Below, piece by piece: positions 34,254 to 42,750 of a DNA stretch of 64,000 nucleotides; within the stretch, counting starts at the first letter, position 1; each line of letters starts with the position of its first letter. A program made the position numbers and the translations under genes. Below the pieces are notes generated by a model. It worked only from the letters and a program-made list of their open reading frames with translations. It made no database searches and had not been told where the DNA came from. The stretch comes from Winogradskyella thalassocola (GTDB lineage: Bacteria > Bacteroidota > Bacteroidia > Flavobacteriales > Flavobacteriaceae), in the NCBI RefSeq assembly GCF_900099995.1, contig NZ_FNCZ01000010.1, forward strand, positions 62,001 through 126,000, in the 5' to 3' direction.

Positions 34254-34730
34254 TCACAAAACGCGACTCAAATCAATCTCATTAGTTTCCTTACTCGTAG
34301 AAAGCGCAATCAAACTTTGAACATTTCCTAGATAAGGAAGTAGCGTCAATTTTGAAATAATAAAAGTTTCATAAGCCTCAATATCTTCAACAACTAACTT
34401 TAATAAATAATCAAAGTTTCCGCTGACACGATGGCATTCTACAACTTCAGGAAAGTTGTTAATTTCCTTTACAAACTTTTCCAAATAACTTCGCGTATGC
34501 CCTTGCAACGTGATTCCTATAAAAACAGTCAGTTTTAATCCAATCTTCTTGTTGTTTAAAACAGCCACATATTTTTCTATATAACCTTCTTTTTCAAGCT
34601 TTTTAATGCGTTCAAATATTGGTGAAGTGCTCATGCCGAGTTCCTCAGCAATACTTTTTGTGGTTCGATTGCTATTTTTTTGTAGTATCGCTAACAGTTG
34701 TGTGTCTATTTTATCGAGTGTATGTGGCAT
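34254..34730 (-). CDS. Lrp/AsnC-family transcriptional regulator
   Basis: The 158-aa protein has the N-terminal winged helix (KIDTQLLAILQKNSNRTTKS, IAEELGMSTSPIFERIKKLE) and the C-terminal effector-binding RAM domain (from about 70, VVECHRVSGNFDYLLKLV). It is divergent to the E2/ilvE/E1 genes. Lrp-type proteins often sense branched-chain or other amino acids, so control of these genes is likely. Confidence 0.93.
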   Translation of the reverse strand: MPHTLDKIDTQLLAILQKNSNRTTKSIAEELGMSTSPIFERIKKLEKEGYIEKYVAVLNNKKIGLKLTVFIGITLQGHTRSYLEKFVKEINNFPEVVECHRVSGNFDYLLKLVVEDIEAYETFIISKLTLLPYLGNVQSLIALSTSKETNEIDLSRVL

Positions 34731-34904
34731 GAGAAAATTAGTTGCTTTAAAGCGGTAAATTTAATGATTAAAAGTCAAATAATCTGTAATAGTATTTAAT
34801 TTAAGAACAATATCCTTTTTGATAGTAAATTAAAAGATTTTAACAATTGTATAATTCAATATACATTATCTTTAATTCTTAGAATCCTAAACTACGATAG
34901 CTTG

Positions 34905-36203
34905 ATGACTTTTGAATTAAAAATGCCTAAAATGGGTGAAAGCATAACTGAAGGTACTATTATCAATTGGTTAATTTCTGAAGGAGACTCTTTCGAAGAA
35001 GGAGATATTATACTAGAAGTAGCAACAGATAAAGTAGATAACGAAGTACCAGCACCAGCAGCAGGAACTTTAATTAAAACCATATTTCAAGCTAAAGATG
35101 TAGTTCCTGTTGGAGAAGTTATGGCTATTCTTGAAATTTCAGAAGAAGTAAAATCTTCTAATAAGAAGTCTGTCATTTCGAACGAAAGTGAGAAATCACA
35201 TAAGCAAGAGAAAGCACCAAAAAGAACAAAACCAGTTCAGCAAGCATCAACTTCAACTTCATTTTCAACATCAAACACAAACACCTTCTTTTCGCCATTA
35301 ATTATAAACATAGCCAAAGAACATCATATTAGCTTTGAAGAATTAGCACGAATACCTGCAACAGGAAATGAAGGCAGATTACGCAAAAGTGACGTCTTTC
35401 AGTATGTAGAAGACGGACGACCTTATAAATTTGCACAAGCTGTAACGCAAGATCCAACGGCTTACAGAATTCCACAATTAAATTTCGATAAAGGCAAAGG
35501 AAAAGTCATCGAAATGGACAGAATGCGCCAAATGATTGCAGATCACATGGTCTACTCCAAACATACATCACCTCACGTTACTGCTTATGTAGAGGCAGAT
35601 ATGACAAATATGGTCAACTGGCGTAATGCTAACAAAGTTGTCTTTCAAGAAAAGTATGGAGAACGTTTAACCTTCACACCATTACTTGTTGAAGCCGTAG
35701 CTAAAGCCGTTAAAGATTTTCCAAATATTAATGCTTCCGTAGATGGTAATAACATCATTGTAAAAGAAGATATAAATATTGGTATGGCAACCGCATTACC
35801 TAGCGGAAATTTAATTGTTCCTGTGGTAAAAAATGCAGATACAAAAGACCTAAAACAAATTGCAGTTAATGTTAACGAGCTCGCAAGAAAAGCAAGAGAA
35901 AACAAATTATCTGGCGACGATATAAAAGGAAGCACCTTCACCATTTCAAACGTAGGAACTTTTGGAAGTGTTATGGGAACACCAATAATTAATCAGCCCG
36001 AAGTTGCCATTTTAGCATTAGGAATAATCAAAAAACGACCAGAAGTTATCACTACAGAAAAAGGAGACGAAATCGCTATTCGTAGCATGATGTATTTATC
36101 ATTATCATTCGACCACAGAGTCGTAGATGGCTTTTTAGGCGGAAGCTTCGTACGACGCGTAGCCGATTATTTCGAACAATTTGATACTAATAGAGAAATA
36201 TAA
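34905..36203 (+). CDS. 2-oxoacid dehydrogenase E2 (dihydrolipoyl acyltransferase)
   Basis: The start is the ATG at 34905 (432 aa), one codon after an in-frame TTG. A lipoyl domain occupies about 1-78, with the modified Lys in EVATDKVDNEVP. An E1/E3-binding domain lies at about 125-168 (IAKEHHISFEELARIPATG), and the catalytic domain at about 205-430 ends in SFDHRVVDG. The linker at about residues 90-100 (VISNESEKSHK) is a translated palindromic repeat. With the fused E1 and the aminotransferase, it probably belongs to a branched-chain 2-oxoacid dehydrogenase. No E3 is in the window. Confidence 0.92.
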   Translation: MTFELKMPKMGESITEGTIINWLISEGDSFEEGDIILEVATDKVDNEVPAPAAGTLIKTIFQAKDVVPVGEVMAILEISEEVKSSNKKSVISNESEKSHKQEKAPKRTKPVQQASTSTSFSTSNTNTFFSPLIINIAKEHHISFEELARIPATGNEGRLRKSDVFQYVEDGRPYKFAQAVTQDPTAYRIPQLNFDKGKGKVIEMDRMRQMIADHMVYSKHTSPHVTAYVEADMTNMVNWRNANKVVFQEKYGERLTFTPLLVEAVAKAVKDFPNINASVDGNNIIVKEDINIGMATALPSGNLIVPVVKNADTKDLKQIAVNVNELARKARENKLSGDDIKGSTFTISNVGTFGSVMGTPIINQPEVAILALGIIKKRPEVITTEKGDEIAIRSMMYLSLSFDHRVVDGFLGGSFVRRVADYFEQFDTNREI

Positions 36204-36204
36204 T

Positions 36205-36269
36205 GTCATTCTGAGCGAAAGCGAAGAATCTTATAAAGAGATTGCCACGTCCTTCGTCCTCGCAATGAC
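36205..36269. repeat. Composite palindromic repeat (GTCATTC type), copy 2
   Basis: 65 bp, GTCATTCTGAGCGAAAGCGA, then GAATCTTATAAAGAG, ATTGCCACGTCCTTCGTCCT and CGCAATGAC. It is the whole intergenic space between the E2 and ilvE genes. Confidence 0.85.
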
Positions 36270-36286
36270 AAACAAATACAAACCAC

Positions 36287-37354
36287 ATGAAACCTAACAT
36301 TTCAATCACTAAAGTAGAAACATCAAAAGTTGATGCCTTAGACTTCAACAATATACCATTAGGCACCACATTCACCGATCACATGTTTATTTGCGACTAC
36401 GAAAACGGAGAATGGGTTAACCCAAGAATTGAACCATTAGGATTAATTCCTACACATCCAGCTGCAATGGCTTTACATTACGGACAAGCTATTTTTGAAG
36501 GGATGAAAGCCTATAAAGATACCGAAGGTGCACCAATGTTGTTTCGACCAGAAGAAAATGCCAAGCGTTTAAACAAAAGTGCAGACCGAATGGGAATGCC
36601 TCATATTCCTGAAGATTTATTTGTAGAAGGACTTAAAGAATTAGTCGGCTTAGAGCATAATTGGATTCCGCCAACCGATGGAAGCGCACTCTATTTAAGA
36701 CCATTCATGTATGCCGATGAGCCCTTTATTGGTATGCGTGCAGCAACCCACTATAAGTTTATAATAATGGCGTCACCAGCAGGTCCATTTTTTAGTAAAC
36801 GCATTAAATTATGGGCAGAAAAGCAATTCATTAGAGCAGCACAAGGTGGAACGGGTGAAGCTAAAGCCGCTGGAAATTATGCAGCAGCCATTCGTCCAAC
36901 AGAATTAGCAAAAGCCAAAGGTTACGATCAAGTATTATGGTTAGATGCCGCTGAGCATAACTACATTCAAGAAGTTGGTACCATGAATATTTTCTTCAAA
37001 ATCAATGGAGAATTTATCACACCAGAGCTCGACGGTTCTGTGTTGCATGGCATCACAAGAGCAAGTGTTATAGAGATGTTACGTGCTATGAATTTCACGG
37101 TAACAGAACGAAAGATCACTATTGATGAAATTAAAACAGCATCAGAAAACGGGACTTTAGAAGAAGCCTTCGGAACAGGAACGGCCGTTGGTATAGCGTA
37201 CATTCAAGAGATTGGATTAGAAGACGAGACGATTCATGTTTCTGATGAAAGTCCAATTGGATTAGAGGTTAATGATACCTTGAATGCTATTAAAACGGGT
37301 AAGCTAGACGACCAATTTAACTGGATGACTAAAGTAGAAAAGGAATTAGCTTAG
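36287..37354 (+). CDS. ilvE: Branched-chain amino acid aminotransferase
   Basis: The 355-aa fold-type IV PLP enzyme swaps amino groups between Leu, Ile or Val and 2-oxoglutarate. The PLP Lys is in GGTGEAKAAGNYAAA. Other features are MALHYGQAIFEGMKAYK, YLRPFMYADEPFIGM and EVGTMNIFFK. Its place between the dehydrogenase E2 and E1 genes shows that here it works mainly in catabolism, feeding oxoacids to the complex. Confidence 0.93.
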   Translation: MKPNISITKVETSKVDALDFNNIPLGTTFTDHMFICDYENGEWVNPRIEPLGLIPTHPAAMALHYGQAIFEGMKAYKDTEGAPMLFRPEENAKRLNKSADRMGMPHIPEDLFVEGLKELVGLEHNWIPPTDGSALYLRPFMYADEPFIGMRAATHYKFIIMASPAGPFFSKRIKLWAEKQFIRAAQGGTGEAKAAGNYAAAIRPTELAKAKGYDQVLWLDAAEHNYIQEVGTMNIFFKINGEFITPELDGSVLHGITRASVIEMLRAMNFTVTERKITIDEIKTASENGTLEEAFGTGTAVGIAYIQEIGLEDETIHVSDESPIGLEVNDTLNAIKTGKLDDQFNWMTKVEKELA

Positions 37355-37360
37355 GGTTAT

Positions 37361-37456
37361 TTGGGCGTTACCACAAGGGTCGGGCTTTCACTACTCGCTC
37401 TTTTTGAAAAAAGCAAAAAGGAGCTCAAACAGGTCGTTCAATCCCTAACGGGTGAG
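37361..37456. repeat. Copy 3 (diverged) of the 90-bp dispersed element
   Basis: Begins TGGGCGTTACCACAAGGGTC, then GGGCTTTCAC, CTCTTTTTG, GCAAAAAGGAGCT, and ends CAATCCCTAACGGG. The inner CTTTTTG/CAAAAAG pair can fold. Confidence 0.7.
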
Positions 37457-37562
37457 CAATGTCACTTCGAGTGATTCCGATTTTTTATCAGAATTGTTTC
37501 GAGAAGTCATGTAAAGTTCTCGATACAAAATTGCAAGAAAAGCAATTTTACTCGAACTGACG
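37457..37562. repeat. Composite inverted repeat (CACTTCGAGTGA type)
   Basis: The run contains GTCACTTCGAGTGATTCCGA, then TTTCGAGAAGT, GTTCTCGATAC, AAAATTGC/GCAATTTT, and ends ACTCGAACTGACG. The outer TCACTTCGAGT and ACTCGAACTGA pair. It is probably more than one repeat unit joined. Confidence 0.6.
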
Positions 37563-37570
37563 TAAGGTTT

Positions 37571-37644
37571 GTCATTCCTGCGAAAGCAGGAATCCAAAAT
37601 ATTAGAGAATTTAAAAAATAGATTCCTGCCTACGCAGGAATGAC
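37571..37644. repeat. Inverted pair of ATTCCTGC hairpins overlapping the E1 start region
   Basis: The first unit (37571-37595) is ATTCCTGC GAAA GCAGGAAT; the second (37621-37644) is ATTCCTGC CTAC GCAGGAAT in the opposite orientation. A 25-bp AT-rich spacer separates them. The second ends with ATGAC, which creates the extra ATG at 37640 seen in front of the E1 gene. Confidence 0.85.
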
Positions 37645-37648
37645 AACT

Positions 37649-39736
37649 ATGAAAAAAGAAACACTAGAAAAAGGATTTTCAAAACTCTGCACAGCAAAAG
37701 CTATGGCAGAATTATACGAAGCTAATTTTAAACAAGTTTCAAAATACGTACATGCAACATCTCGTGGACACGAAGCCATTCAAATAGCTTTAGGTCTTCA
37801 ATTATTACCTCAAGATTATGCCTTTCCATATTATAGAGATGATGCTATGTTGTTATCGTTTGGTTTAGAGCCTTACGATTTAATGTTGCAATTGTTAGCT
37901 AAAAAAGACGATCCATTTTCTGGAGGAAGAACATACTATTCGCATCCAAGTTTAAAGGACGACGATAAACCAAAAATTCCACACCAATCCTCTGCAACAG
38001 GAATGCAAACCATTCCAGCAACAGGAGTTGCTATGGGAATGCAGTATAAAGAATTACAAGGTTTAGACGATTATAGTTTAGAATCTGACCCTGTCAGTTC
38101 GAGCGCAGTCGAGAACGCTCTAAAACCAATTACCGTTTGTAGTTTAGGAGACGCATCAGTAACCGAAGGTGAAATAGCAGAAGCGTTTCAAATGGCAGCT
38201 TTAAAGCAAATGCCAATCTTATATTTAGTACAAGATAACGGTTGGGATATTAGTGCCAATGCAGCAGAAACGAGAGCGCAAAATGCGTTTGAATATGCAC
38301 AAGGGTTTAAAGGTTTAGAGGCGATCTCAATAGATGGATCCGATTTTACAGAAAGTTATGAAGCCTTAGAAAAAATCATAGAAACCATTCGTACAGAGCG
38401 TAGACCATTTTTAGTACACGCAAAAGTACCGTTATTAAATCACCATACGTCTGGAGTACGAATGGAATGGTATCGCGATGATTTAGAAGAGGCACGTTCT
38501 CGTGATCCTTATCCGGTTATTAAACAACAATTGCTAGATTCAGGATTTTCAGAAGAAGACGTTTTAGACATTGAAAATTCCGCGAAAGCGAAAGTACAAG
38601 CAGACTTTGAAAAAGCATTATTAGCCGAAGATCCAAAACCTGAAGATTTATTTACAAACGATTTTGTACCAACACCTATTACCGAAGAAAAAGGAACACG
38701 TTCACCAGAAGGTGCAGAGAAAGTAGTCATGGTCGATTGTGCTTTATTCGCAGTTGAAGAATTAATGCGAAAGCACAAAGAATGTTTACTCTATGGACAA
38801 GATGTTGGTGGACGACTTGGAGGTGTTTTTAGGGAAGCCGCAACTTTAGCTCAAAAATTTGGAGACGACAGAGTTTTTAATACACCAATACAAGAAGCCT
38901 TTATTGTCGGTTCTACAGTTGGTATGTCTGCAGTTGGATTAAAACCAATTGTTGAGGTTCAATTTGCCGATTATATTTGGCCTGGTTTAAATCAGTTATT
39001 TACAGAAGTAAGTAGAAGTTGTTATTTATCTAACGGTAAATGGCCGGTTTCTATGATTCTTAGAGTGCCCATTGGTGCTTATGGAAGTGGAGGACCTTAT
39101 CATTCATCGTCAGTAGAATCTGTTATAACAAATATTCGTGGTATTAAAATAGCGTATCCAAGTAATGGAGCAGATTTAAAAGGATTAATGAAAGCAGCTT
39201 ACTACGATCCTAATCCAGTTGTAATTTTAGAACACAAAGGTTTATATTGGTCTAAAGTACCAGGGACGCAAGGTGCAACATCTTTTGAGCCAAGTGAAGA
39301 TTATGTATTACCTTTTGGTAAAGCATGGGTTTTACAAGAAATTTGGAAGCAAGAAAATGTAGAAACCTTAACTATTGTGACTTACGGAATGGGAGTGCAT
39401 TGGGCAATGAATGCATCGGAAGAATTAGGGATGCAAGATCAAATAGAAGTTATCGATTTACGTACGTTGTTTCCTTTAGACGAAGACACGATTATGACAT
39501 CGGTTAAGAAAACAGGAAAGTGTTTGGTTGTAACTGAAGAACCTTCAAACAATAGTTTTTCACGCGCATTATCTGGAAAAATTCAGGAAGAGTGCTTTAA
39601 ATATTTAGATGCACCAGTGATGACTATTGGTAGTGAGAACATGCCTGCAATTCCTTTGAATTCAACTTTAGAGCAAACCATGATTCCTTCTACGGACAAG
39701 GTGAAAGTAAAAATTAATACACTTTTGAATTATTAA
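37649..39736 (+). CDS. 2-oxoacid dehydrogenase E1, alpha and beta subunits fused
   Basis: The start at 37649 (MKKETLEKGFSKL, 695 aa) is preferred to an ATG at 37640 made by a repeat. The alpha part (to about 330) carries the thiamine-diphosphate site (CSLGDASVTEGE, DNGWDISANA). The beta part follows from about 355 (LLYGQDVGGRLGGVF, RVPIGAYGSGG, GMGVHWAMNASE). The peptide DPVSSSAVENA, at about residues 148-158, is a translated palindromic repeat in a loop just before the cofactor motif. The enzyme should decarboxylate branched-chain 2-oxoacids together with the E2 at 34905. Confidence 0.92.
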   Translation: MKKETLEKGFSKLCTAKAMAELYEANFKQVSKYVHATSRGHEAIQIALGLQLLPQDYAFPYYRDDAMLLSFGLEPYDLMLQLLAKKDDPFSGGRTYYSHPSLKDDDKPKIPHQSSATGMQTIPATGVAMGMQYKELQGLDDYSLESDPVSSSAVENALKPITVCSLGDASVTEGEIAEAFQMAALKQMPILYLVQDNGWDISANAAETRAQNAFEYAQGFKGLEAISIDGSDFTESYEALEKIIETIRTERRPFLVHAKVPLLNHHTSGVRMEWYRDDLEEARSRDPYPVIKQQLLDSGFSEEDVLDIENSAKAKVQADFEKALLAEDPKPEDLFTNDFVPTPITEEKGTRSPEGAEKVVMVDCALFAVEELMRKHKECLLYGQDVGGRLGGVFREAATLAQKFGDDRVFNTPIQEAFIVGSTVGMSAVGLKPIVEVQFADYIWPGLNQLFTEVSRSCYLSNGKWPVSMILRVPIGAYGSGGPYHSSSVESVITNIRGIKIAYPSNGADLKGLMKAAYYDPNPVVILEHKGLYWSKVPGTQGATSFEPSEDYVLPFGKAWVLQEIWKQENVETLTIVTYGMGVHWAMNASEELGMQDQIEVIDLRTLFPLDEDTIMTSVKKTGKCLVVTEEPSNNSFSRALSGKIQEECFKYLDAPVMTIGSENMPAIPLNSTLEQTMIPSTDKVKVKINTLLNY

Positions 39737-39784
39737 TTTGAAAGTGTGTTAATCCTTGATTGTAGTAATTATTGAACATAAAAA

Positions 39785-39812
39785 AGCCTATCTAAAAGAC
39801 AGGCTCTATTCT
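39785..39812. terminator. Hairpin terminator between E1 and the cold shock gene
   Basis: AGCCTATC/GACAGGCT with one mismatch and a 5-nt loop, flanked by A-rich and T-rich runs. It could serve both converging genes. Confidence 0.65.
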
Positions 39813-39835
39813 TAAAAAGATTGTAAGATATATAA

Positions 39836-40027
39836 TTATATAACTTTTACATTAACTGCGTTTAATCCTTTTTTTCCTTCTGCTAAATCGAATTCTACAT
39901 TATCTCCTTCTCTAATCTCATCGACTAAACCAGAAATGTGTACAAAATGCTCTTTGTTGTTTCCTTCTTCTGTTATGAATCCAAAACCTTTAGAGTCATT
40001 AAAAAATTTTACTGTACCAGTACTCAT
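39836..40027 (-). CDS. Cold shock protein (CspA family)
   Basis: The ATG at 40027 gives the standard 63 residues, starting MSTGTVKFFNDSKGFGFITE; an in-frame upstream start would add nine residues. RNP1-like KGFGFI and RNP2-like HFVHIS motifs show nucleic-acid binding. It acts as a single-stranded RNA/DNA chaperone. A good promoter lies just upstream. Confidence 0.95.
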   Translation of the reverse strand: MSTGTVKFFNDSKGFGFITEEGNNKEHFVHISGLVDEIREGDNVEFDLAEGKKGLNAVNVKVI

Positions 40028-40051
40028 ATTAAAATATATTAAATTAAGTTG

Positions 40052-40080
40052 CAAATATAAGGTAATTAATTGAATTTCAA
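40052..40080 (-). promoter_or_regulatory. Promoter of the cold shock gene
   Basis: Minus-strand TATATTTG (40059-40052) fits TAnnTTTG, and TTG at 40080-40078 lies 18 bp upstream in the -33 position. The leader would be about 18 nt, too short for a long cold-sensing 5' UTR. Confidence 0.7.
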
Positions 40081-40148
40081 TTAATTTAATGTGGTTATTT
40101 TTTATTAGAGTAACTGTCTCTGTTATTAATGTTTATCTGTTAAGAAAA

Positions 40149-42047
40149 CTAAACATTATACTCAGATAAAGGCCTTGTGAATTTTTCAGGATCCGCCGCT
40201 AAATGGTAACGTGGATCGTCAATAGCTTCAACGATAACATCTTTAAATTTAGGACTCGCTTTATACAGTAATATCTTACAATCTTCACTTAAGTGTTTAA
40301 GTTTTATGGTTTTTCCTTCAGCCTGGTATTTTTCAACTATAATAAAAATAGCTTCAATAGCAGAGTGATCCGAAATACGAGCTTCAACAAAATCAATTTC
40401 TACATGATCCGGGTCATTTTTAATATCAAATTTTTCATTAAACGCGGTAATACTTCCAAAGAATAAGGGGCCCCAAATTTCATAGGTTTTAGTTCCATCT
40501 TCTTGAATACGCTTACGTGCTCTAATTTTCTTTGCATTTTCCCAAGCAAATGATAAGGCAGAAATAATAACACCAACAAATACTGCAATGGCTAAATCGA
40601 AGAAAACAGTAACTACCGAAACAATAACAAGTACAACGGCATCTGATACTGGTATCTTCTTCATGATTCGGAAACTAGACCAAGCAAATGTTTCAATAAC
40701 CATCATAAACATAACACCGACTAAAGCTGCAATTGGCACCTGCTCAATATATTTATCAGCAAATAGGATGAATGTAAGTAGTGTAATTGCCATCATTACA
40801 CCAGATAAACGTCCTCTACCACCTGCATTAATATTAATTACGGTTTGTCCTATCATACCACAACCGCCAGTACCTCCAAAGATTCCGCTAAGCATGTTTC
40901 CTGAGCCTTGTGCGATACATTCTCTGTTTCCATCACCTCTCGAGTCTGTTAATTCATCTACCAGGTTCATGGTCATTAAGGTTTCAATCAAACCTACTGA
41001 TGCCGCTAAAAAGGCGTAAGGTGCAATGAATTTTAAAGTGTCTAAGTTAAATGGCAAATGACTCCATAGTTCCGCAAGGTTGAGTTTGCTAGACAATTCA
41101 TCAAAGCCATTTAAACCTGCTCCACCACCATCTCTAATAAAATCTCCTACGTTAATGGATTGAAGGCCGCTAAAAATAGAGATCAAAGTCACTATTAAAA
41201 TCGCCGTCAATGCAGCAGGCATTTTTTTTGTTAATTTAGGCAAGCCCCAAATTATGAACATGGTTAAGAAAACCAAACCAATCATGATGTATAATTTTTG
41301 GCCTTCCATAGTAGACTTTACAACTCCATTGTCTCTTATAGAATAGAAGCCATTGTCTTTGATATTAAAAACAACTTGTTTAGTATCTATATCGTAAACT
41401 TGATTGTCCGATATAATAAAAACGGCTTCACCTGTGCTAATATTGGTTACTGATTCCTCGTTAATTGAAAAGATTTTGGTGTCAGAAATTAAATCTTTAA
41501 CAGAATTATCACTTAAATTGTAAACGCGCTCTTTTGACACGGTTTTGCGCATGTTTTGTCCAAAAATATCCTTTGTATTCTCTTTAAACATTCCAAGTTG
41601 TGCTAAGAAAATGACAATAGCTAATCCGTTTACAAACCCTAACATTACTGGATGTGGAATTAAACGTACAAATTTACCAAGCTTAAAAACGCCCGCTAAT
41701 ATTTGAATGAATCCCATTAACACGACAGCCGCTAATAAATAAAAATAGCCCATGTTATCCACAGGTGTATCAAATAATAAGCCTTTAGCGTGTCCTTCTT
41801 GAATCATATGAACAAAAATAACAGCAACCGCACCAGCCGCTCCAGAGATTAATCCTGGTCTTCCTCCAAAAAGTGCAGAGATGATTCCAATTATAAACGC
41901 TCCAAAGAGGGCTACAATTGGACTAATTTGAGCAACAAACGCAAAGGCAACCACCTCCGGAATCATTGCTAGTGAAACCGTGATACCTGCAAGAATGTCA
42001 TTCTTAGGGTTTTGTGTGAAATTTTTAATGGTTTTTTGACCGAACAT
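40149..42047 (-). CDS. SulP-family anion transporter with STAS domain and an unusual insert
   Basis: The 632-aa protein has the SulP transmembrane core (about 1-150 and 255-500). The core includes GRPGLISGAAGAVAV, HPVMLGFVNGLAI and the conserved GSGNMLSGIFGGTGGCGMIG region. A C-terminal STAS domain (about 520-615, DHVEIDFVEARISDHSAI) follows. SulP proteins move sulfate, bicarbonate or similar anions. An insert of about 90 polar residues (155-248) in a loop contains repeated DN-x-VY/FY and FxI motifs (SDNQVYDI, KDNGFYSI). This insert is not usual in my memory of the family. Confidence 0.9.
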   Translation of the reverse strand: MFGQKTIKNFTQNPKNDILAGITVSLAMIPEVVAFAFVAQISPIVALFGAFIIGIISALFGGRPGLISGAAGAVAVIFVHMIQEGHAKGLLFDTPVDNMGYFYLLAAVVLMGFIQILAGVFKLGKFVRLIPHPVMLGFVNGLAIVIFLAQLGMFKENTKDIFGQNMRKTVSKERVYNLSDNSVKDLISDTKIFSINEESVTNISTGEAVFIISDNQVYDIDTKQVVFNIKDNGFYSIRDNGVVKSTMEGQKLYIMIGLVFLTMFIIWGLPKLTKKMPAALTAILIVTLISIFSGLQSINVGDFIRDGGGAGLNGFDELSSKLNLAELWSHLPFNLDTLKFIAPYAFLAASVGLIETLMTMNLVDELTDSRGDGNRECIAQGSGNMLSGIFGGTGGCGMIGQTVININAGGRGRLSGVMMAITLLTFILFADKYIEQVPIAALVGVMFMMVIETFAWSSFRIMKKIPVSDAVVLVIVSVVTVFFDLAIAVFVGVIISALSFAWENAKKIRARKRIQEDGTKTYEIWGPLFFGSITAFNEKFDIKNDPDHVEIDFVEARISDHSAIEAIFIIVEKYQAEGKTIKLKHLSEDCKILLYKASPKFKDVIVEAIDDPRYHLAADPEKFTRPLSEYNV

Positions 42048-42122
42048 AATACTTTTTATTTGTAAAAGGCGGCAAAGGTAGACTTTTTGAATTTAATCTA
42101 AAAAGCAGTAGTTTGTTAAACA

Positions 42123-42152
42123 AAAAAAGCATCGGTGGATACCAATGCTTTT
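42123..42152 (-). terminator. Terminator of the hutU/DUF4136 operon
   Basis: Minus-strand stem AAAAGCATTGGT/ACCGATGCTTTT with one mismatch and a 4-nt loop, followed by T residues. It starts about 24 bp past the DUF4136 stop. Confidence 0.75.
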
Positions 42153-42175
42153 CTGTTCTTTTTGTGTGCAATATA

Positions 42176-42727
42176 TTATTTTTCCTCTGGCGGAAATTGT
42201 ACCAACATTTGCGATACAAATTCTTTAATACGGGCTTCTTTCTTGTCAGGATTATTAGCGTTCAGATTTCCTGTACCTGAACCTTGCCAGATGAGTTCTT
42301 TTTTGTTCGCATCAATAAGATCTATAAATAGCATACCTTCGGTTGTGGTTGTAACTTGGTTATTGTTCCAGCCAGATCTCCAGCCCCAGCCGCCATAACC
42401 ACCCCAACCCCAAGCACCATTACCCCAAGCGTTGTTGTATACATCAACACGTTGATTAGATTTGGTAAATATACTCACTAGCATATCTGGGTTTTCTGAT
42501 TTGGTATAACCTTTCGCCATTAGTTCGGCTTCAATGGCTCTTAAAATACGTCGTTTGTCAATGTCGTTGATTTCTGCCTTGTCAATTCCGGGTTTGAAAA
42601 ATGCAAAGGTTTTATAATTGTCAAAATTTGCTTCTCTATCGTAATCAGCTGCAACTCGTACGGAGCTGCAAGAAGCTAATCCTATCAATAAGAGAAACAT
42701 TGGTGTAAATTTTAATAGCTTTTTCAT
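42176..42727 (-). CDS. DUF4136 lipoprotein
   Basis: The 183-aa protein has a lipoprotein signal (KFTPMFLLLIGLASC, Cys at about 20). The DUF4136-like body begins VRVAADYDREANFDNYKTFA, and a low-complexity Trp/Gly stretch (NAWGNGAWGWGGYGGWGW) lies in the middle. The C-terminus ends FVSQMLVQFPPEEK. The function of this family is unknown. The gene follows hutU after 23 bp, so they are likely co-transcribed. Confidence 0.85.
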   Translation of the reverse strand: MKKLLKFTPMFLLLIGLASCSSVRVAADYDREANFDNYKTFAFFKPGIDKAEINDIDKRRILRAIEAELMAKGYTKSENPDMLVSIFTKSNQRVDVYNNAWGNGAWGWGGYGGWGWRSGWNNNQVTTTTEGMLFIDLIDANKKELIWQGSGTGNLNANNPDKKEARIKEFVSQMLVQFPPEEK

Positions 42728-42750
42728 AATTTCTTTTTTTTTAATTACAC

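Noticed and set aside
39836..40148. Cold-sensing RNA leader for the cold shock gene
   Set aside because: The promoter predicts a leader of about 18 nt, too short for such an element.
40588..41019. Plus-strand 143-codon open frame
   Set aside because: It is antisense to the SulP membrane core and low in complexity.
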